64,000 nucleotides of DNA from JBECKX01 sp964468475. GTDB lineage: Bacteria; Zixibacteria; MSB-5A5; CAIYYT01. A program made the translations under genes and the position numbers. Shown piece after piece: positions 49,150 to 58,730 of this stretch. A model generated the notes under the pieces. It worked only from the letters and a program-made list of their open reading frames with translations. It searched no databases and was not told where the DNA came from. Position 1 is the stretch's first letter, and every line of letters begins with the position of its first letter. The stretch covers positions 1 through 64,000 of the forward strand of contig CAYXUL010000002.1 in NCBI GenBank assembly GCA_964468475.1, in the 5' to 3' direction.

Positions 49150-50579
49150 TGCAATGATCCGTCAGAACCGTTTGACCCACCCAGCACCGCCAGCACGGTC
49201 GCCAGCTTATGGTCGAGTTCGTCCCATTCCAGCGCTGCGTCCGAACCGGGCACAATCCCCGCGCCGGCAAAGAGTGTCATCTCACTTCCCTGCAGATGGG
49301 CCGATCTGATCGCCACGGTAAATTCCGCCTCATTCGGGTTGATTATTCCGACAATGCCGGCATACAGGCCACGATCGAAACCGTCAAGCTCACGAATCAG
49401 CTCAAACGCCTCCGTTCGCGGCGCGCCGCAAACGGCAGGCGTAGGAAAGAGGTGCGAGAAAAGATCGCCCAAGCGCGCGGATTTTCCCAATACACCGCTG
49501 AACCGAGTTATGAGATGCTGCACACGTGATTGTTTCAGGATTTCGGGAGAGATCACCTGAGTGTCGGCAGAATTACAGTACTTTTCGATAGCGCTTTTGA
49601 CCGCATCGATCACAAAACGTTGCTCAGAGAGATTTTTCGCGGAGCGCAAAAGCTCTTCCGCAAGCCGACGATCCTGCTCCGGTGTCTCTCCTCGCGGCGC
49701 GGTGCCGGCGATGGCTTCCGTTATGAGTTGGCTCTCTGCCAGTTTGAACAGCCGTTCCGGCGAGACGCCCAGGAATGTCGACTTCTCATCAGGCTGCACC
49801 AGAAATGCAAACGCAGACGAATTCGCTGCCCGCATTCTCGCGAGCAACGCGTAAGGATCTGGACTCTCATTCAGCTGAAGTTGAGTTTTGCGAGCCAGGA
49901 CAACCTTGCCCACTCTTGCCTGCTTTTCTGCATCGAGAACAGCAGCGATATTCCTGCCCCAGCGTAGCTGATCGGGGCTGTCGGTGCGTCGCAGCACCTT
50001 ACATGGCAGCAGCTCGGCGATTCCCTCAATCGGTGTCTGTAGTTCACCGGCTATCTCATCGAGCTTCGAGTAGTTGGTATCCGCATTCACAGAAAGAAAG
50101 TACTCTGCCCCGCGGCGCACCAATTGGATTCGTGGTGTGATTAGCGTCGCACTATTGGAGGCAACTCTATGATTATTACTATCGATGTCAAACGGTACCG
50201 TCAGGTATGAGGTCGGGATTTCTGCTGAATCAATGGGAGCAGCTTCGCCGAAGCCGTTCAGCGCATTTATCAACTGGCCTCGGTTCGAAGCAGCGATTTC
50301 TGCCGCCTTACCGACTGCAGCGATCTCAACATCACGCTCCCGATTCCGCCAGTAAAACCTGGGAAACCCCTTCCGCGAACTCAGCCAACTCAGCAGGTCA
50401 ACCTTCCGCACGGGAATGGTAAGTGACAGTCGCCGTTTCTCGTTTGTGTTCGGACGGCTGGAATCCACTTCACCCAGACGATTGCGGATCTGGGCGCTTG
50501 TCTCACGACCGGTTGGGTCAGGCAGTTTAGTTGATTGCTCTGTATACGAGATGGTTGTGCCTGATTTGTCTTGCGTCAT
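49146..50579 (-). CDS. menF: isochorismate synthase
   Basis: A 477-residue chorismate-binding enzyme that isomerises chorismate to isochorismate, the first step of the classical pathway. Family motifs include STFLGVSPERLFKL, EAIAGTAPRGETPEQD, LHLFPTPAVCG-type DLFSHLFPTPAVCGAPR, and DRGLYAGIVGIIN. The N-terminal half is variable, as expected. It starts two bases after the DAHP synthase stop and overlaps menD by four bases. An entC-like role in siderophore synthesis is excluded by context. Confidence 0.95.
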   Translation of the reverse strand: MTQDKSGTTISYTEQSTKLPDPTGRETSAQIRNRLGEVDSSRPNTNEKRRLSLTIPVRKVDLLSWLSSRKGFPRFYWRNRERDVEIAAVGKAAEIAASNRGQLINALNGFGEAAPIDSAEIPTSYLTVPFDIDSNNHRVASNSATLITPRIQLVRRGAEYFLSVNADTNYSKLDEIAGELQTPIEGIAELLPCKVLRRTDSPDQLRWGRNIAAVLDAEKQARVGKVVLARKTQLQLNESPDPYALLARMRAANSSAFAFLVQPDEKSTFLGVSPERLFKLAESQLITEAIAGTAPRGETPEQDRRLAEELLRSAKNLSEQRFVIDAVKSAIEKYCNSADTQVISPEILKQSRVQHLITRFSGVLGKSARLGDLFSHLFPTPAVCGAPRTEAFELIRELDGFDRGLYAGIVGIINPNEAEFTVAIRSAHLQGSEMTLFAGAGIVPGSDAALEWDELDHKLATVLAVLGGSNGSDGSLQ

Positions 50580-50581
50580 GA

Positions 50582-51550
50582 CTAAATTTGTGGGCGGTTG
50601 GAAGCGTGCAGATTTCGGCAGTGAGTCACGAATTGAGGGAAGTGGTCGAGTTTGATCGCTTGCTGACCGTCAGACAGGGCATCCTGTGGACGCGGGTGCA
50701 CCTCTACCATAATCCCATCGGCACCTGCGGCAATCGCCGCAGCAGTCAACGGTTCCACCAGGTCAGAGCGACCGACGGCGTGGGAGGCATCGGCAATCAC
50801 CGGCAGCCCGCTCTGTTGTTTAGCCAGTAGCATGCCGCCCAGATCAAGGGTGTGTGCCAGTTGCGGTTCGAAGGTCCTGATACCCCGTTCGCAAAGAGCG
50901 ATTTCCTTGTTGCCGCCTTGACTTACGTAACGCGCCGATTCGAGCCACTCAGCGACCGTAGCAGCCATGCCGCGCTTCAGCAGGATCGGTTTGTTGAGTG
51001 AACCGAGCGCAGTCAGCAACGTATAGTTGAACATATTGCGCGAGCCGACCTGAATCATATCGGCGTAGTCAGCCACGACTTCGAGATGCTGGCGGTCCAT
51101 CGCTTCCGTAACGACCCAGAGTGTATAGCGATCAGCATACTTGCGTAGTAACTTCAAGCCCGGGATCCCCAAGCCCTGAAACGAATCAGGGGAAGTGCGC
51201 GGCTTATAGGCGCCACCGCGAAGGAACTTGATTCCGTTCTCAGCTACGACTTCGCAGATTTCCGCGACCTGTTGTTCTGATTCCGCTGCACAAGGGCCGG
51301 CGATGATGGTGAGACTGGTAGCGTCGGCGATTTCGGTGTAAAGAGCTGATTCCGGCTGTCGTTTTATAGTTAACCGGCTGCGGTCGAGACCCAACTCCTC
51401 AAGCTGATGCATTACGTTTTCGGTGGGATTCCCCAGAATCCGAATCACGGAGCGGTCGTGCTCGGCGATATCGTAGTCAATTCCCTGTGTCGACAAGAAT
51501 TCGACAAAGGTCTGCTTGCGGATGTCATCTCTGGCAAACGCGTATATCAA
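50582..51550 (-). CDS. aroF: 3-deoxy-7-phosphoheptulonate synthase with N-terminal ferredoxin-like regulatory domain
   Basis: A 322-residue DAHP synthase of the type I-beta class. Residues 1-65 form the ferredoxin-like (FL) domain seen in Thermotoga-type enzymes, which mediates feedback inhibition by Tyr/Phe. The catalytic barrel holds IIAGPCAAESEQQ, LRGGAYKPRTSPDSFQGLG, QVGSRNMFNY, LLKRGMAAT and DASHAVGRSDLV. It condenses PEP and erythrose-4-phosphate, the entry to the shikimate route. The TTG start overlaps the menG stop (TTGA, 51547-51550) behind GAGGGAAAG, and menF follows after two bases, so it is embedded in the menaquinone operon. Confidence 0.94.
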   Translation of the reverse strand: MIYAFARDDIRKQTFVEFLSTQGIDYDIAEHDRSVIRILGNPTENVMHQLEELGLDRSRLTIKRQPESALYTEIADATSLTIIAGPCAAESEQQVAEICEVVAENGIKFLRGGAYKPRTSPDSFQGLGIPGLKLLRKYADRYTLWVVTEAMDRQHLEVVADYADMIQVGSRNMFNYTLLTALGSLNKPILLKRGMAATVAEWLESARYVSQGGNKEIALCERGIRTFEPQLAHTLDLGGMLLAKQQSGLPVIADASHAVGRSDLVEPLTAAAIAAGADGIMVEVHPRPQDALSDGQQAIKLDHFPQFVTHCRNLHASNRPQI

Positions 51551-52302
51551 CTTTTCTTTCCCTCATAAATTGTCACTATCCCGCCATTCAGGCGGCTTGC
51601 AGAGACATCAGTAAAGCCCGCATCCTTCATGAGCGTGCAAAACTCGTCACCTTGCGTATACGTTTCAATTGTCTGATCCAGATAACGGTATGCCACAGCA
51701 TCTCCTGAGACAATTCGTCCGATCAATGGCACCAGATAACGCAGGTAAATGCGATGCAAAGGCCGCAACAATACGTTACGGGGAAACGAGAATTCCAAAA
51801 TCAGCGCCTTGCCATCCGCCGCCAAAAGTCGGCGCATTTCGCTGAGACACGCCAGCGTATCCGGCATATTCCGGATTCCGAACGCGATCGTGACGGCATC
51901 AAACGAACTATCTTGAACCGGGATGGCCAGACCGTCGCCGCGAGCGAGAGAAACTGAACCTGTCCGGCTGCCGCTCCGGCGTTTCTGGATTGCCAGTTTA
52001 AGCATTTGCTCTGACTTGTCAATGCCAAGTATGGCGCTGCCGGTGAACCTCCGGGAAATCGCCAGCGCTACATCTCCCGTGCCGGTGGCGAGATCAAGCA
52101 CTCTCAGCGTTTTCCCCGATTCGTCGAGCGATTCCAGTTTGCCTATCAGCCTGCGGCGCCAGTAGATATCAAGACCAAAGGAGAGAATGCGGTTCAGCAG
52201 GTCGTAGCGCCGCGAAATGCGGTCAAACATGAAGTGCGCTTCGGTTCGCGAAGGACCTTTTGGCACGCCGGATTGCGGGGGATTCTCTACCATTGATTTC
52301 AT
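51547..52302 (-). CDS. menG: demethylmenaquinone C-methyltransferase
   Basis: A 251-residue class I SAM methyltransferase of the UbiE/MenG family, which performs the last step of menaquinone synthesis. The UbiE signature YDLLNRILSFGLDIYWRR is at the N-terminus, the SAM site is VLDLATGTGDVALAI, and FDAVTIAFGIRNMPD with LILEFSFPRN completes the family set. It is the first gene of the operon menG-aroF-menF-menD-menH-menB-menA-menC-menE. The ribosome binding site is weak (AGAAGA). No quinone other than menaquinone is implied, given the neighbours. Confidence 0.95.
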   Translation of the reverse strand: MKSMVENPPQSGVPKGPSRTEAHFMFDRISRRYDLLNRILSFGLDIYWRRRLIGKLESLDESGKTLRVLDLATGTGDVALAISRRFTGSAILGIDKSEQMLKLAIQKRRSGSRTGSVSLARGDGLAIPVQDSSFDAVTIAFGIRNMPDTLACLSEMRRLLAADGKALILEFSFPRNVLLRPLHRIYLRYLVPLIGRIVSGDAVAYRYLDQTIETYTQGDEFCTLMKDAGFTDVSASRLNGGIVTIYEGKKS

Positions 52303-52429
52303 CGTAATGTTCTTCTGTATTGGCTATTTTGCAGCCGAGTACGATCATCAGAACCGCAAAATATACGCCGCCAGAGAGGGGTTTGCAACCGATTAGCCGT
52401 GGGAATATCGAGAAGTGAATTGTGAACGA

Positions 52430-55400
52430 TTATGATCGTTCCGCTCGAGAGGCAAGCTTAGACGCTGCCGGCGTAGTTTCAAATGCAGCGATTAATGTTT
52501 CCAGGTCGGGGGGATTCTGATCGCTGACCGGTAGACTCCCGGCTGGAACGACTCCCGCTCCGTCCGGAAGTACCAGTCCTCTGATTTTCAGGGTCTGCAA
52601 AGTGCTGAGTATGCTGTCTGAGTCAGCCGGATGCAATGCCGCCATATCAACGATCACGAGAACGGAATCCATATCCACGGTGCCCAGCTTAGCTTCGAAA
52701 CTCTCAGCGTCAGAAATTGCGTAAAATTTCACCGGCTCAGTGCCAAGAAGCCTGTGCATTGCTTCGTGAAGACCGGAGTCGATTGACGCAACAACGAGGT
52801 ACTTCAGCCTCGGCGGCACTCTGCCCGATAATTCTATTTCGGTGGCAGCAGGAATCTTCACAATGAAAGTGGTGCCGACTCCGATTCTGCTCTTAACTGA
52901 GATTCCACCGCCGAGTTTGCTGAGGATATTCTTGGAAATTGAGAGCCCCAATCCGGTACCCTGCACCTGCCCGTCACCCCAGACGCCTTTGGTTGAAAAG
53001 AAGGGATCGAATACACGTTTCAGGTCACCGGGATCGATTCCAATACCGGTATCTCCCACCTTCAAGATAACATGCCCTTCAATGTCTTTGGTAACGATAG
53101 TCATGACGCCGGCACGAGGCATGGCCTGCCGGGCGTTGAGCAGGAGATTGAAGATTATCTGCTGAATATGATTCGAGTTGGCTTTGATCTTTTTGGTTGA
53201 TTCCAGCTTCTCAACAATCGTGATATTTTCACCTCGGATCTCACTTTTTCCGAAGTTAAGTGTGGCCTTGACCAGATCATTGATGTCAATCAGCTCCTGG
53301 GAATCACTGGACTTACGGGAGTAGGTCAATAGCGACATAGCAACTTCATTTGCCTTTTCGCCAATCTCAACTATTTGATCGAATGCCTCACTGACATGAT
53401 CAATGCCATCCGCATCGTTTAGGCAGTCCTTTGCAAAACTGGCGTGTCCGATTATTCCGGCAAGGTAGTTCTTGAATTCATGCGCAATTCCTGCTGCCAG
53501 CGTACCTATCGACAGGTACTTGTCACTTTCGATCATTCTGTCGCGCTGCTCGTTCTCGTAGGTCTTGTCTCGAACAATGAGAGTGACATTAACCACATCA
53601 TCCAGAGCAACCGTATTAAAGGAAACCTGCAGCGGAATTTCACCGCGTTCGTCATGGAGGCCCTGGGTCTCGTAGCTGTCTGCTAGCCTGTTTGCCGCTA
53701 TGTCAGTAACACTGAGTGAAGGAATTAGGTCATTTATCGACCGGTTTCTTTCCTGGCTCGCACTTTTCCCGAAAATTCGTTCGGCCGCTTTGTTGAAATT
53801 GAGGATGATCCCTTCCTCGTTTACGACAATGATTCCCTCCGCGGCCGAGTCCAGAATCGCCTTTAGCTTGGATTCGCTCTCCCGGATCGTCTGCTCGGCG
53901 ATCTTGTTATCAGTCACATCTCTGGCTATAGCCACGAATTTCAATTGGTCATCGATCTGCATCGGGTTAACAGCGAGGGAGAGCGGGAATCGATCACCAG
54001 ATCCGGATCGTATGCCGGTTAGTTCCTCGTTGCTGATTCCTTCAAAAAACAGCTGCTGCCTCTCTGCAGCTTCCAGTTTGGCGCGAAACTGGGTGGCCTG
54101 CGGCTCGGCCAGAAAATGAAAGAAGTCCTCTCCGATTACATTCGCCAGATCACAGTCGAATATCCTGGTGGCTGCGGGATTAATCAACTCGATCCTGCCC
54201 TTGTCGTCAAACGCGACGATCCCGTCCACTGCCGCCCTGAAGAGAGTATCAATCTTAACCAGGTTTTCTTTGATTTCACGCTCCTGCTTGAGCCGTTCGG
54301 TAATATCGCGCAGACCCGCAAGGATGAGCTTTTCCCCGCGAATCGATATCAGCTTGAGGGCGATTTCGGTATCAATCAGGGTTCCGTCCTTGCACTTGTG
54401 TTTCCAGAAGAATCGCTGCGGCCTGCCGCCCAAAGCTCGCTTTATTAGTTCTTTGGCCGCTTTCTCGGATGATCTGCCGTCCGGCTGAAATTCGGGTGAG
54501 AACTCATGTGGATTCATTCCAATCAGCTCTTCGCGGGAATACCCCAGTATCTCGCATGCCTGGCGATTGCAGTCGACTACATGATGCGCAAGGAGTAGAT
54601 AACCGTCGGTGGAACCTTCAAAGAGGTGTCGGTATAGTGCCTCGCTCTCTTCGACCCGGCTTTCAATCTGCTTGCGTGCAGTGATGTTCTCGACCATGCC
54701 CACGATATACTGTGGTTCGTTACTCTCATTCATAAAGACGGTAGCCCACACCTGTCCCCACTTTGTGGTTCCGTCACTGCTGACAAAGCGGTGCTCGGAA
54801 TGTACCGGTTGCCTGCCCTTTGATTGCAAAACCCGCATCATGGCCGACTGCACCATTTCGCGGTCGTCAGGATGACTCAGGTCGAGCGCGAGGTGCCCTA
54901 TTATTTCCTCAGCCGGGCGTCCGACAAATGCACAAAAGGCGCGGTTGGCTTCACGGATAGTCCCGTCGAAATTGACTGTTATCATGCCGATATCAAGATC
55001 ACCGAATACCGTCTGAAAGCGGGCTTCACTCTCTCTCAGTGCTGCTTCCGCCTCTGTTTGCTCCGTGATATCCCGAATGACTGCAAATGTACCCACGAAT
55101 TCGCCGTCAAGAAAGTGAGGCGATATTGTAACCTCAATGAAGCGTTGTTGGCCGTCTTTCCGCAGGATCCTCGTTTGCATGACATGATTGTTGCTGCTGC
55201 GAAAGTACTCTCGCTCCGATAGATGATGGTCATAGTCTTCTTCGTTCGAGATGTCTCGCAGGCTCATTCCCGTCAGCTCTTCACGTGAGTAACCGAATAT
55301 CCTGGAAGCGGCGGGGTTGACGAATGTGAATTTCTCACTCTTGTCTACAATAGCGACGCCCTCACTTTGATTCTCGATCAGGAAGCGGTAGCGCTCCTCA

Positions 55401-56908
55401 CTGGCTCGCAGGCGCTCCTCAGCGTCCTTTTCAGCCGAGATATCGATTAGCAGGCCGTTCCAGATAACACTGCCATCGGGTTGTTTATGTGGCAGTGACG
55501 CCCCTCGTAACCACTTTTCGCCATGGTCGGTATTAACGCGAAAATCGAATCCCCACGGCGTCAAATCGGTGAAGGAGTGCTGAATCGATTCCATCAAGCG
55601 AGGGAGATCGTTGGGGTTGATCCTTTCGAATACCTGGTTGGCATCGTGCTGGATCTCCGGCAGGTCGGCGGCAAAGATCTCGCGGGTCGAATCGCTCATG
55701 AACGGGAATGACATCTCTCCCGCGCCGTCAATCTTGAATTGGTAGACAATCCCGGGCAGGCCGGCGGTAATTTTAAGGAGCCGCCTCTCGCTGAGATCAA
55801 GTGCCTGCTGCAGGCTCATTCTCTCACTGATGTCAAAAATCACACCTTCAATAGCGCGCGGTTGGCCCGCTTCATCGAAACTCACGCGACCGCGCTCCCA
55901 GATCCATATTTGAGAGCCGTCCGGGTGCGCCAGTCTATACTCGGCTTCGTATTCGTCGTCTTCAGGCGTTACCCTCGCAACCTGCTGCAGAAGATCCTTG
56001 AAATCCTCTTCGACTATTGCGTCATTGAAGTCGAAATTGGGAGATGAGCAGTTCCTGCCCGCATTCCGGAGAATTTCATGTACATGCTCTGACGCGTAGC
56101 TGAGTGGATTTTCGCGTCCACCCGATATGCGAAAGACGCCACCTGGCACGTTGGCCACCAGAGACTTGAACCGTGATTCACTTTCTGCTAGTTGTTGCAG
56201 TTGATGTGTTCGCTGCGTTTCGGAAAGCGACAAGCGTTTGACAAGATAGAGGCCGTAAACCGCATTCGCCAGGAGCGCCGCCAGAGCCAGCAGATGCACT
56301 GCCAGATCGACGTACCGGCTCGAGAGCAGGTCATTTGTTTCATTCTTCACAGCAGCAGCGTGATAGTTGCGAGCTGCATCCCGTGTCTCCTGCAAAGCAT
56401 CTATGAACTTCGCAAATCTGTTCTCAACCCCCTGCTCCGCTTGCTCCGATGCTTCTGCAGAATTCCGCCCAGCCGTCAAAACAGCATTGCCATAAGCCAG
56501 CGTTGACTCCTCCAGTGCGGTTGCTGTCCGGATTCGGATCACGAGCTGGTGACGCTCATCGTCGGCAGATAATTCTCGCGGGAATCCGGCGACTTTCTTC
56601 ATTTGCCGAGAGATGTCGCTTTCCTGAATTCGATAGCTGCGAAGCCCGTTCGTGAAGTTTTCTGATTCTATGAGGTTTTCGGCCGAAAACAGAAGACGCA
56701 CGGTGGACGTTTGCAGCGAGTCCACCGAGACAAACCAGGCATCCCAGGCCTGGTCGCTGGACACTATGTCGTTGAAGAACTGCGCAACTTGCCTGTCTGA
56801 ATAGAGGGTCATCAAGACGACAATGAGAGCAATGCCTACTGCGCCGTAGTAGCCCAGCACCCATCGCGGCAGCTTGCGTATGTGTTTGATGAAATTGGCT
56901 GTCAGCAT
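52430..56908 (-). CDS. multi-PAS sensor histidine kinase with C-terminal pseudo-receiver
   Basis: I use the ATG at 56908 (GGAG upstream), giving 1492 residues; the frame is open further up. Two membrane helices (about 15-35 and 200-222) bracket a helical extracytoplasmic sensor of CHASE3-like style. Seven PAS domains follow, most of them clear: segments ending GVIFDISERM, GLLIDISAEK, AVIRDITEQT, GMVENITARK, AGLRDITERL, AIARDVTDNK and LIVRDKTYEN mark their ends. The kinase core has the H-box AAGIAHEFKNYLAGI (His1143), N-box NLLLNARQAM, GDTGIGI and GTGLGLS. A last domain (about 1385-1470) is receiver-like: Asp1421 in LVIVDMAALHP matches the phosphoacceptor, but the usual acidic pair near its start is missing (VVASIDS). 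No response regulator is adjacent. Confidence 0.92.
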   Translation of the reverse strand: MLTANFIKHIRKLPRWVLGYYGAVGIALIVVLMTLYSDRQVAQFFNDIVSSDQAWDAWFVSVDSLQTSTVRLLFSAENLIESENFTNGLRSYRIQESDISRQMKKVAGFPRELSADDERHQLVIRIRTATALEESTLAYGNAVLTAGRNSAEASEQAEQGVENRFAKFIDALQETRDAARNYHAAAVKNETNDLLSSRYVDLAVHLLALAALLANAVYGLYLVKRLSLSETQRTHQLQQLAESESRFKSLVANVPGGVFRISGGRENPLSYASEHVHEILRNAGRNCSSPNFDFNDAIVEEDFKDLLQQVARVTPEDDEYEAEYRLAHPDGSQIWIWERGRVSFDEAGQPRAIEGVIFDISERMSLQQALDLSERRLLKITAGLPGIVYQFKIDGAGEMSFPFMSDSTREIFAADLPEIQHDANQVFERINPNDLPRLMESIQHSFTDLTPWGFDFRVNTDHGEKWLRGASLPHKQPDGSVIWNGLLIDISAEKDAEERLRASEERYRFLIENQSEGVAIVDKSEKFTFVNPAASRIFGYSREELTGMSLRDISNEEDYDHHLSEREYFRSSNNHVMQTRILRKDGQQRFIEVTISPHFLDGEFVGTFAVIRDITEQTEAEAALRESEARFQTVFGDLDIGMITVNFDGTIREANRAFCAFVGRPAEEIIGHLALDLSHPDDREMVQSAMMRVLQSKGRQPVHSEHRFVSSDGTTKWGQVWATVFMNESNEPQYIVGMVENITARKQIESRVEESEALYRHLFEGSTDGYLLLAHHVVDCNRQACEILGYSREELIGMNPHEFSPEFQPDGRSSEKAAKELIKRALGGRPQRFFWKHKCKDGTLIDTEIALKLISIRGEKLILAGLRDITERLKQEREIKENLVKIDTLFRAAVDGIVAFDDKGRIELINPAATRIFDCDLANVIGEDFFHFLAEPQATQFRAKLEAAERQQLFFEGISNEELTGIRSGSGDRFPLSLAVNPMQIDDQLKFVAIARDVTDNKIAEQTIRESESKLKAILDSAAEGIIVVNEEGIILNFNKAAERIFGKSASQERNRSINDLIPSLSVTDIAANRLADSYETQGLHDERGEIPLQVSFNTVALDDVVNVTLIVRDKTYENEQRDRMIESDKYLSIGTLAAGIAHEFKNYLAGIIGHASFAKDCLNDADGIDHVSEAFDQIVEIGEKANEVAMSLLTYSRKSSDSQELIDINDLVKATLNFGKSEIRGENITIVEKLESTKKIKANSNHIQQIIFNLLLNARQAMPRAGVMTIVTKDIEGHVILKVGDTGIGIDPGDLKRVFDPFFSTKGVWGDGQVQGTGLGLSISKNILSKLGGGISVKSRIGVGTTFIVKIPAATEIELSGRVPPRLKYLVVASIDSGLHEAMHRLLGTEPVKFYAISDAESFEAKLGTVDMDSVLVIVDMAALHPADSDSILSTLQTLKIRGLVLPDGAGVVPAGSLPVSDQNPPDLETLIAAFETTPAASKLASRAERS

Positions 56909-57158
56909 CACTGTTGTGCAACTCCGAGAATGAACAATTGAGATACCGCGCGTAAACGGCCCACTCTCCCGCCTTAAAGAATTTCCGCCCTTCTTTATAT
57001 TCTGACCACGCAGTCTGTCAGCTCCTGGATGCACTTCCGACAGCTACATGGCTTGCCACACTTCAGCTTATGTGTCCCAGTAGCTTGTATCGGAAATTCG
57101 GACGGCAGAGTATAGCCAACAGTCTCTATTATATTTCGCTTGAGCGGCTCTTACGCTG
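56909..57158. other. intergenic region upstream of the histidine kinase
   Basis: No gene is seen in 250 bases between the kinase start and the end of the GNAT gene. The kinase frame continues open to 57034 but has no signal-anchor logic before residue 1 as chosen. Confidence 0.4.
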
Positions 57159-57677
57159 TCAATTGGCGGGTGATTCGACAATACGGGCAAAAAGCACTGT
57201 TTCCGGGGGTAACTCGCGGTCGGCGAGCAGGCCTTCGTGCCAGCGCTTGATGAACTCCAGCTCACTCGATACGGGATCGAACCCGTTTCGGGAGAAGAAG
57301 TTGACAGCCCAGGTAGCCTGACAGGGAGTTAACGTAAAGGCAATACCCGCCTCCCGAGCACGGGCAATGTCCAGAACATATTCCAACAAATAACGGCCGT
57401 AGTCCTGCCCCAGGTACTCGCGGTAAAGAAACGGGCCGACTATTTCGGCTGCTTCGTCCAGCACCTGCAAACCGACATAGCCGAAGGGAATATGCTTTTC
57501 AAAGCCGATAAAATAATCACGCCGCATGGCATGTGGGTGTTCGAAAAGTGATGAGAAATCGTCCACTGGACGGAGTTCGAGTGCGGGCGTCTCGTATAGC
57601 CAGCTGGTTGAATCAGCTATGTCTTGCAGAAGTACGCGTGCATGCTGATTTGCTTTAGTTACACGACGTGTCGACAT
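57159..57677 (-). CDS. GNAT-family N-acetyltransferase-like protein
   Basis: A 172-residue protein with a GNAT-like core: the beta strand FGYVGLQVL, the pyrophosphate-loop region YLGQDYGRYLLEYVLDIAR (Q-x-x-G-x-x-L form), and AVNFFSRNGFDPVSS, the typical 'yekxGF' strand near the C-terminus. Substrate is unknown. On the minus strand a TATATT ends six bases before the ATG, with no Shine-Dalgarno between, so the message may be leaderless. Its neighbours (kinase downstream, pheA upstream) are separated by gaps and give no functional link. Confidence 0.75.
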   Translation of the reverse strand: MSTRRVTKANQHARVLLQDIADSTSWLYETPALELRPVDDFSSLFEHPHAMRRDYFIGFEKHIPFGYVGLQVLDEAAEIVGPFLYREYLGQDYGRYLLEYVLDIARAREAGIAFTLTPCQATWAVNFFSRNGFDPVSSELEFIKRWHEGLLADRELPPETVLFARIVESPAN

Positions 57678-57764
57678 CAGCCCAATATAGTCAATCTGAG
57701 GAATAAACCGTTGGCGGATTGCCCGGCTCAGAAGGCATGATCATGAGTCTATCATGGACGCACA

Positions 57765-58592
57765 CTAGTCATTTGCGGGCGGTGACGTTGGGTACGATCC
57801 CAGAATCTTCAGGAATGTAGTAATCTCGCGAAGGTGGCCAATAGCGTTCTTCGCTGCTTCATCCTCGACATGGCCGACAAAATCGAGGTAGAAGTAGTAC
57901 TGCCACATCTTCTTGCGCAGTGGCCGCGATTCGATTTTGGTCAGGTCCAAATCCCGGAGCGCGAACACGGACAGCGCCTTGAAAAGTACACCGGGGAGAT
58001 TCTTGAGGGCGAACACGATAGAAGTCTTGGCGTTTTCGGAATATTCAGCAACATCCTTCGATAGAATCAGAAAGCGGGTATGATTATCCGGCTCATCCTG
58101 GATCGACTCGGACAAAATCGCCATACCATGTTGCTCGGCGGCAAAACTGCCCGCAATCGCGCCGGCTTGCTCGAGGCTCTTCTCCTTGATCATTTTCACC
58201 GCCCCGGCAGTGTCGTAGGCGACATGCGGAGTCAGTTGCGGGTGGCTGTCGAGAAAATCCTGACACTGCCCCAACGCAACCGGATGCGAGTGAACTTCGG
58301 TTAGCTCTTCCAACTTTGACCCCGGATGGGCAATCAGGTTGTGTACGATACGAAGATTCTGTTCACCAACGATCTTAAGATGATGTTTAAGCAGCAGGTC
58401 GTAGTTCTGGTGTATGCTTCCTACCAGCGAGTTTTCAATGGGAATGATCCCCCGCTCCACGCGCCCGTTTTCGACAGCGTCGTATACTCCGCTAAAGGTA
58501 GAGAGGGGTACAGATTCAAAGCTGGCGTTGAAGAATCTGAGTGCGGCTTCTTCGGAATAGGAGCCACGGTCGCCCTGAAATGCTACTTTCAT
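57765..58592 (-). CDS. pheA: prephenate dehydratase
   Basis: A 275-residue monofunctional enzyme that converts prephenate to phenylpyruvate for phenylalanine. It begins MKVAFQGDRGSYSEEAA, and the catalytic region has IIPIENSLVGSI, VAYDTAGAVKMI and the HTRFLIL (T-R-F) motif. The C-terminal ACT domain with LTKIESRPLRKKMWQYYFY carries the ESRP phenylalanine-binding motif, so feedback inhibition by Phe is expected. No chorismate mutase domain is attached. AAGGA precedes the ATG. It is divergent from rarA. Confidence 0.95.
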   Translation of the reverse strand: MKVAFQGDRGSYSEEAALRFFNASFESVPLSTFSGVYDAVENGRVERGIIPIENSLVGSIHQNYDLLLKHHLKIVGEQNLRIVHNLIAHPGSKLEELTEVHSHPVALGQCQDFLDSHPQLTPHVAYDTAGAVKMIKEKSLEQAGAIAGSFAAEQHGMAILSESIQDEPDNHTRFLILSKDVAEYSENAKTSIVFALKNLPGVLFKALSVFALRDLDLTKIESRPLRKKMWQYYFYLDFVGHVEDEAAKNAIGHLREITTFLKILGSYPTSPPAND

Positions 58593-58696
58593 TGGTATCC
58601 TTCGTTGGTCCTTAATTGCACAGGTCAGCAGAAAATAGCGAAGCCTGAGTCGAAGTCAAGGGGGAGTTGATGGCAGGCGGGATAAGTGTTCCGTGA

Positions 58697-58724
58697 TTGC
58701 CATCCGGAGGCGCTCTGCTATATT
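58697..58724 (+). promoter_or_regulatory. candidate promoter of rarA, leaderless layout
   Basis: TTGCCA (58697-58702), a 16-base spacer and TATATT (58719-58724), followed after six bases (GTCTTC) by the GTG at 58731. The expected transcription start would coincide with the start codon. Confidence 0.55.
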
Positions 58725-58730
58725 GTCTTC

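Noticed and set aside
52422..52442. GAACGAT/ATCGTTC hairpin at the histidine kinase stop codon
   Set aside because: Only a seven-base stem, overlapping the stop and lacking a U-tract; too weak to call a terminator.
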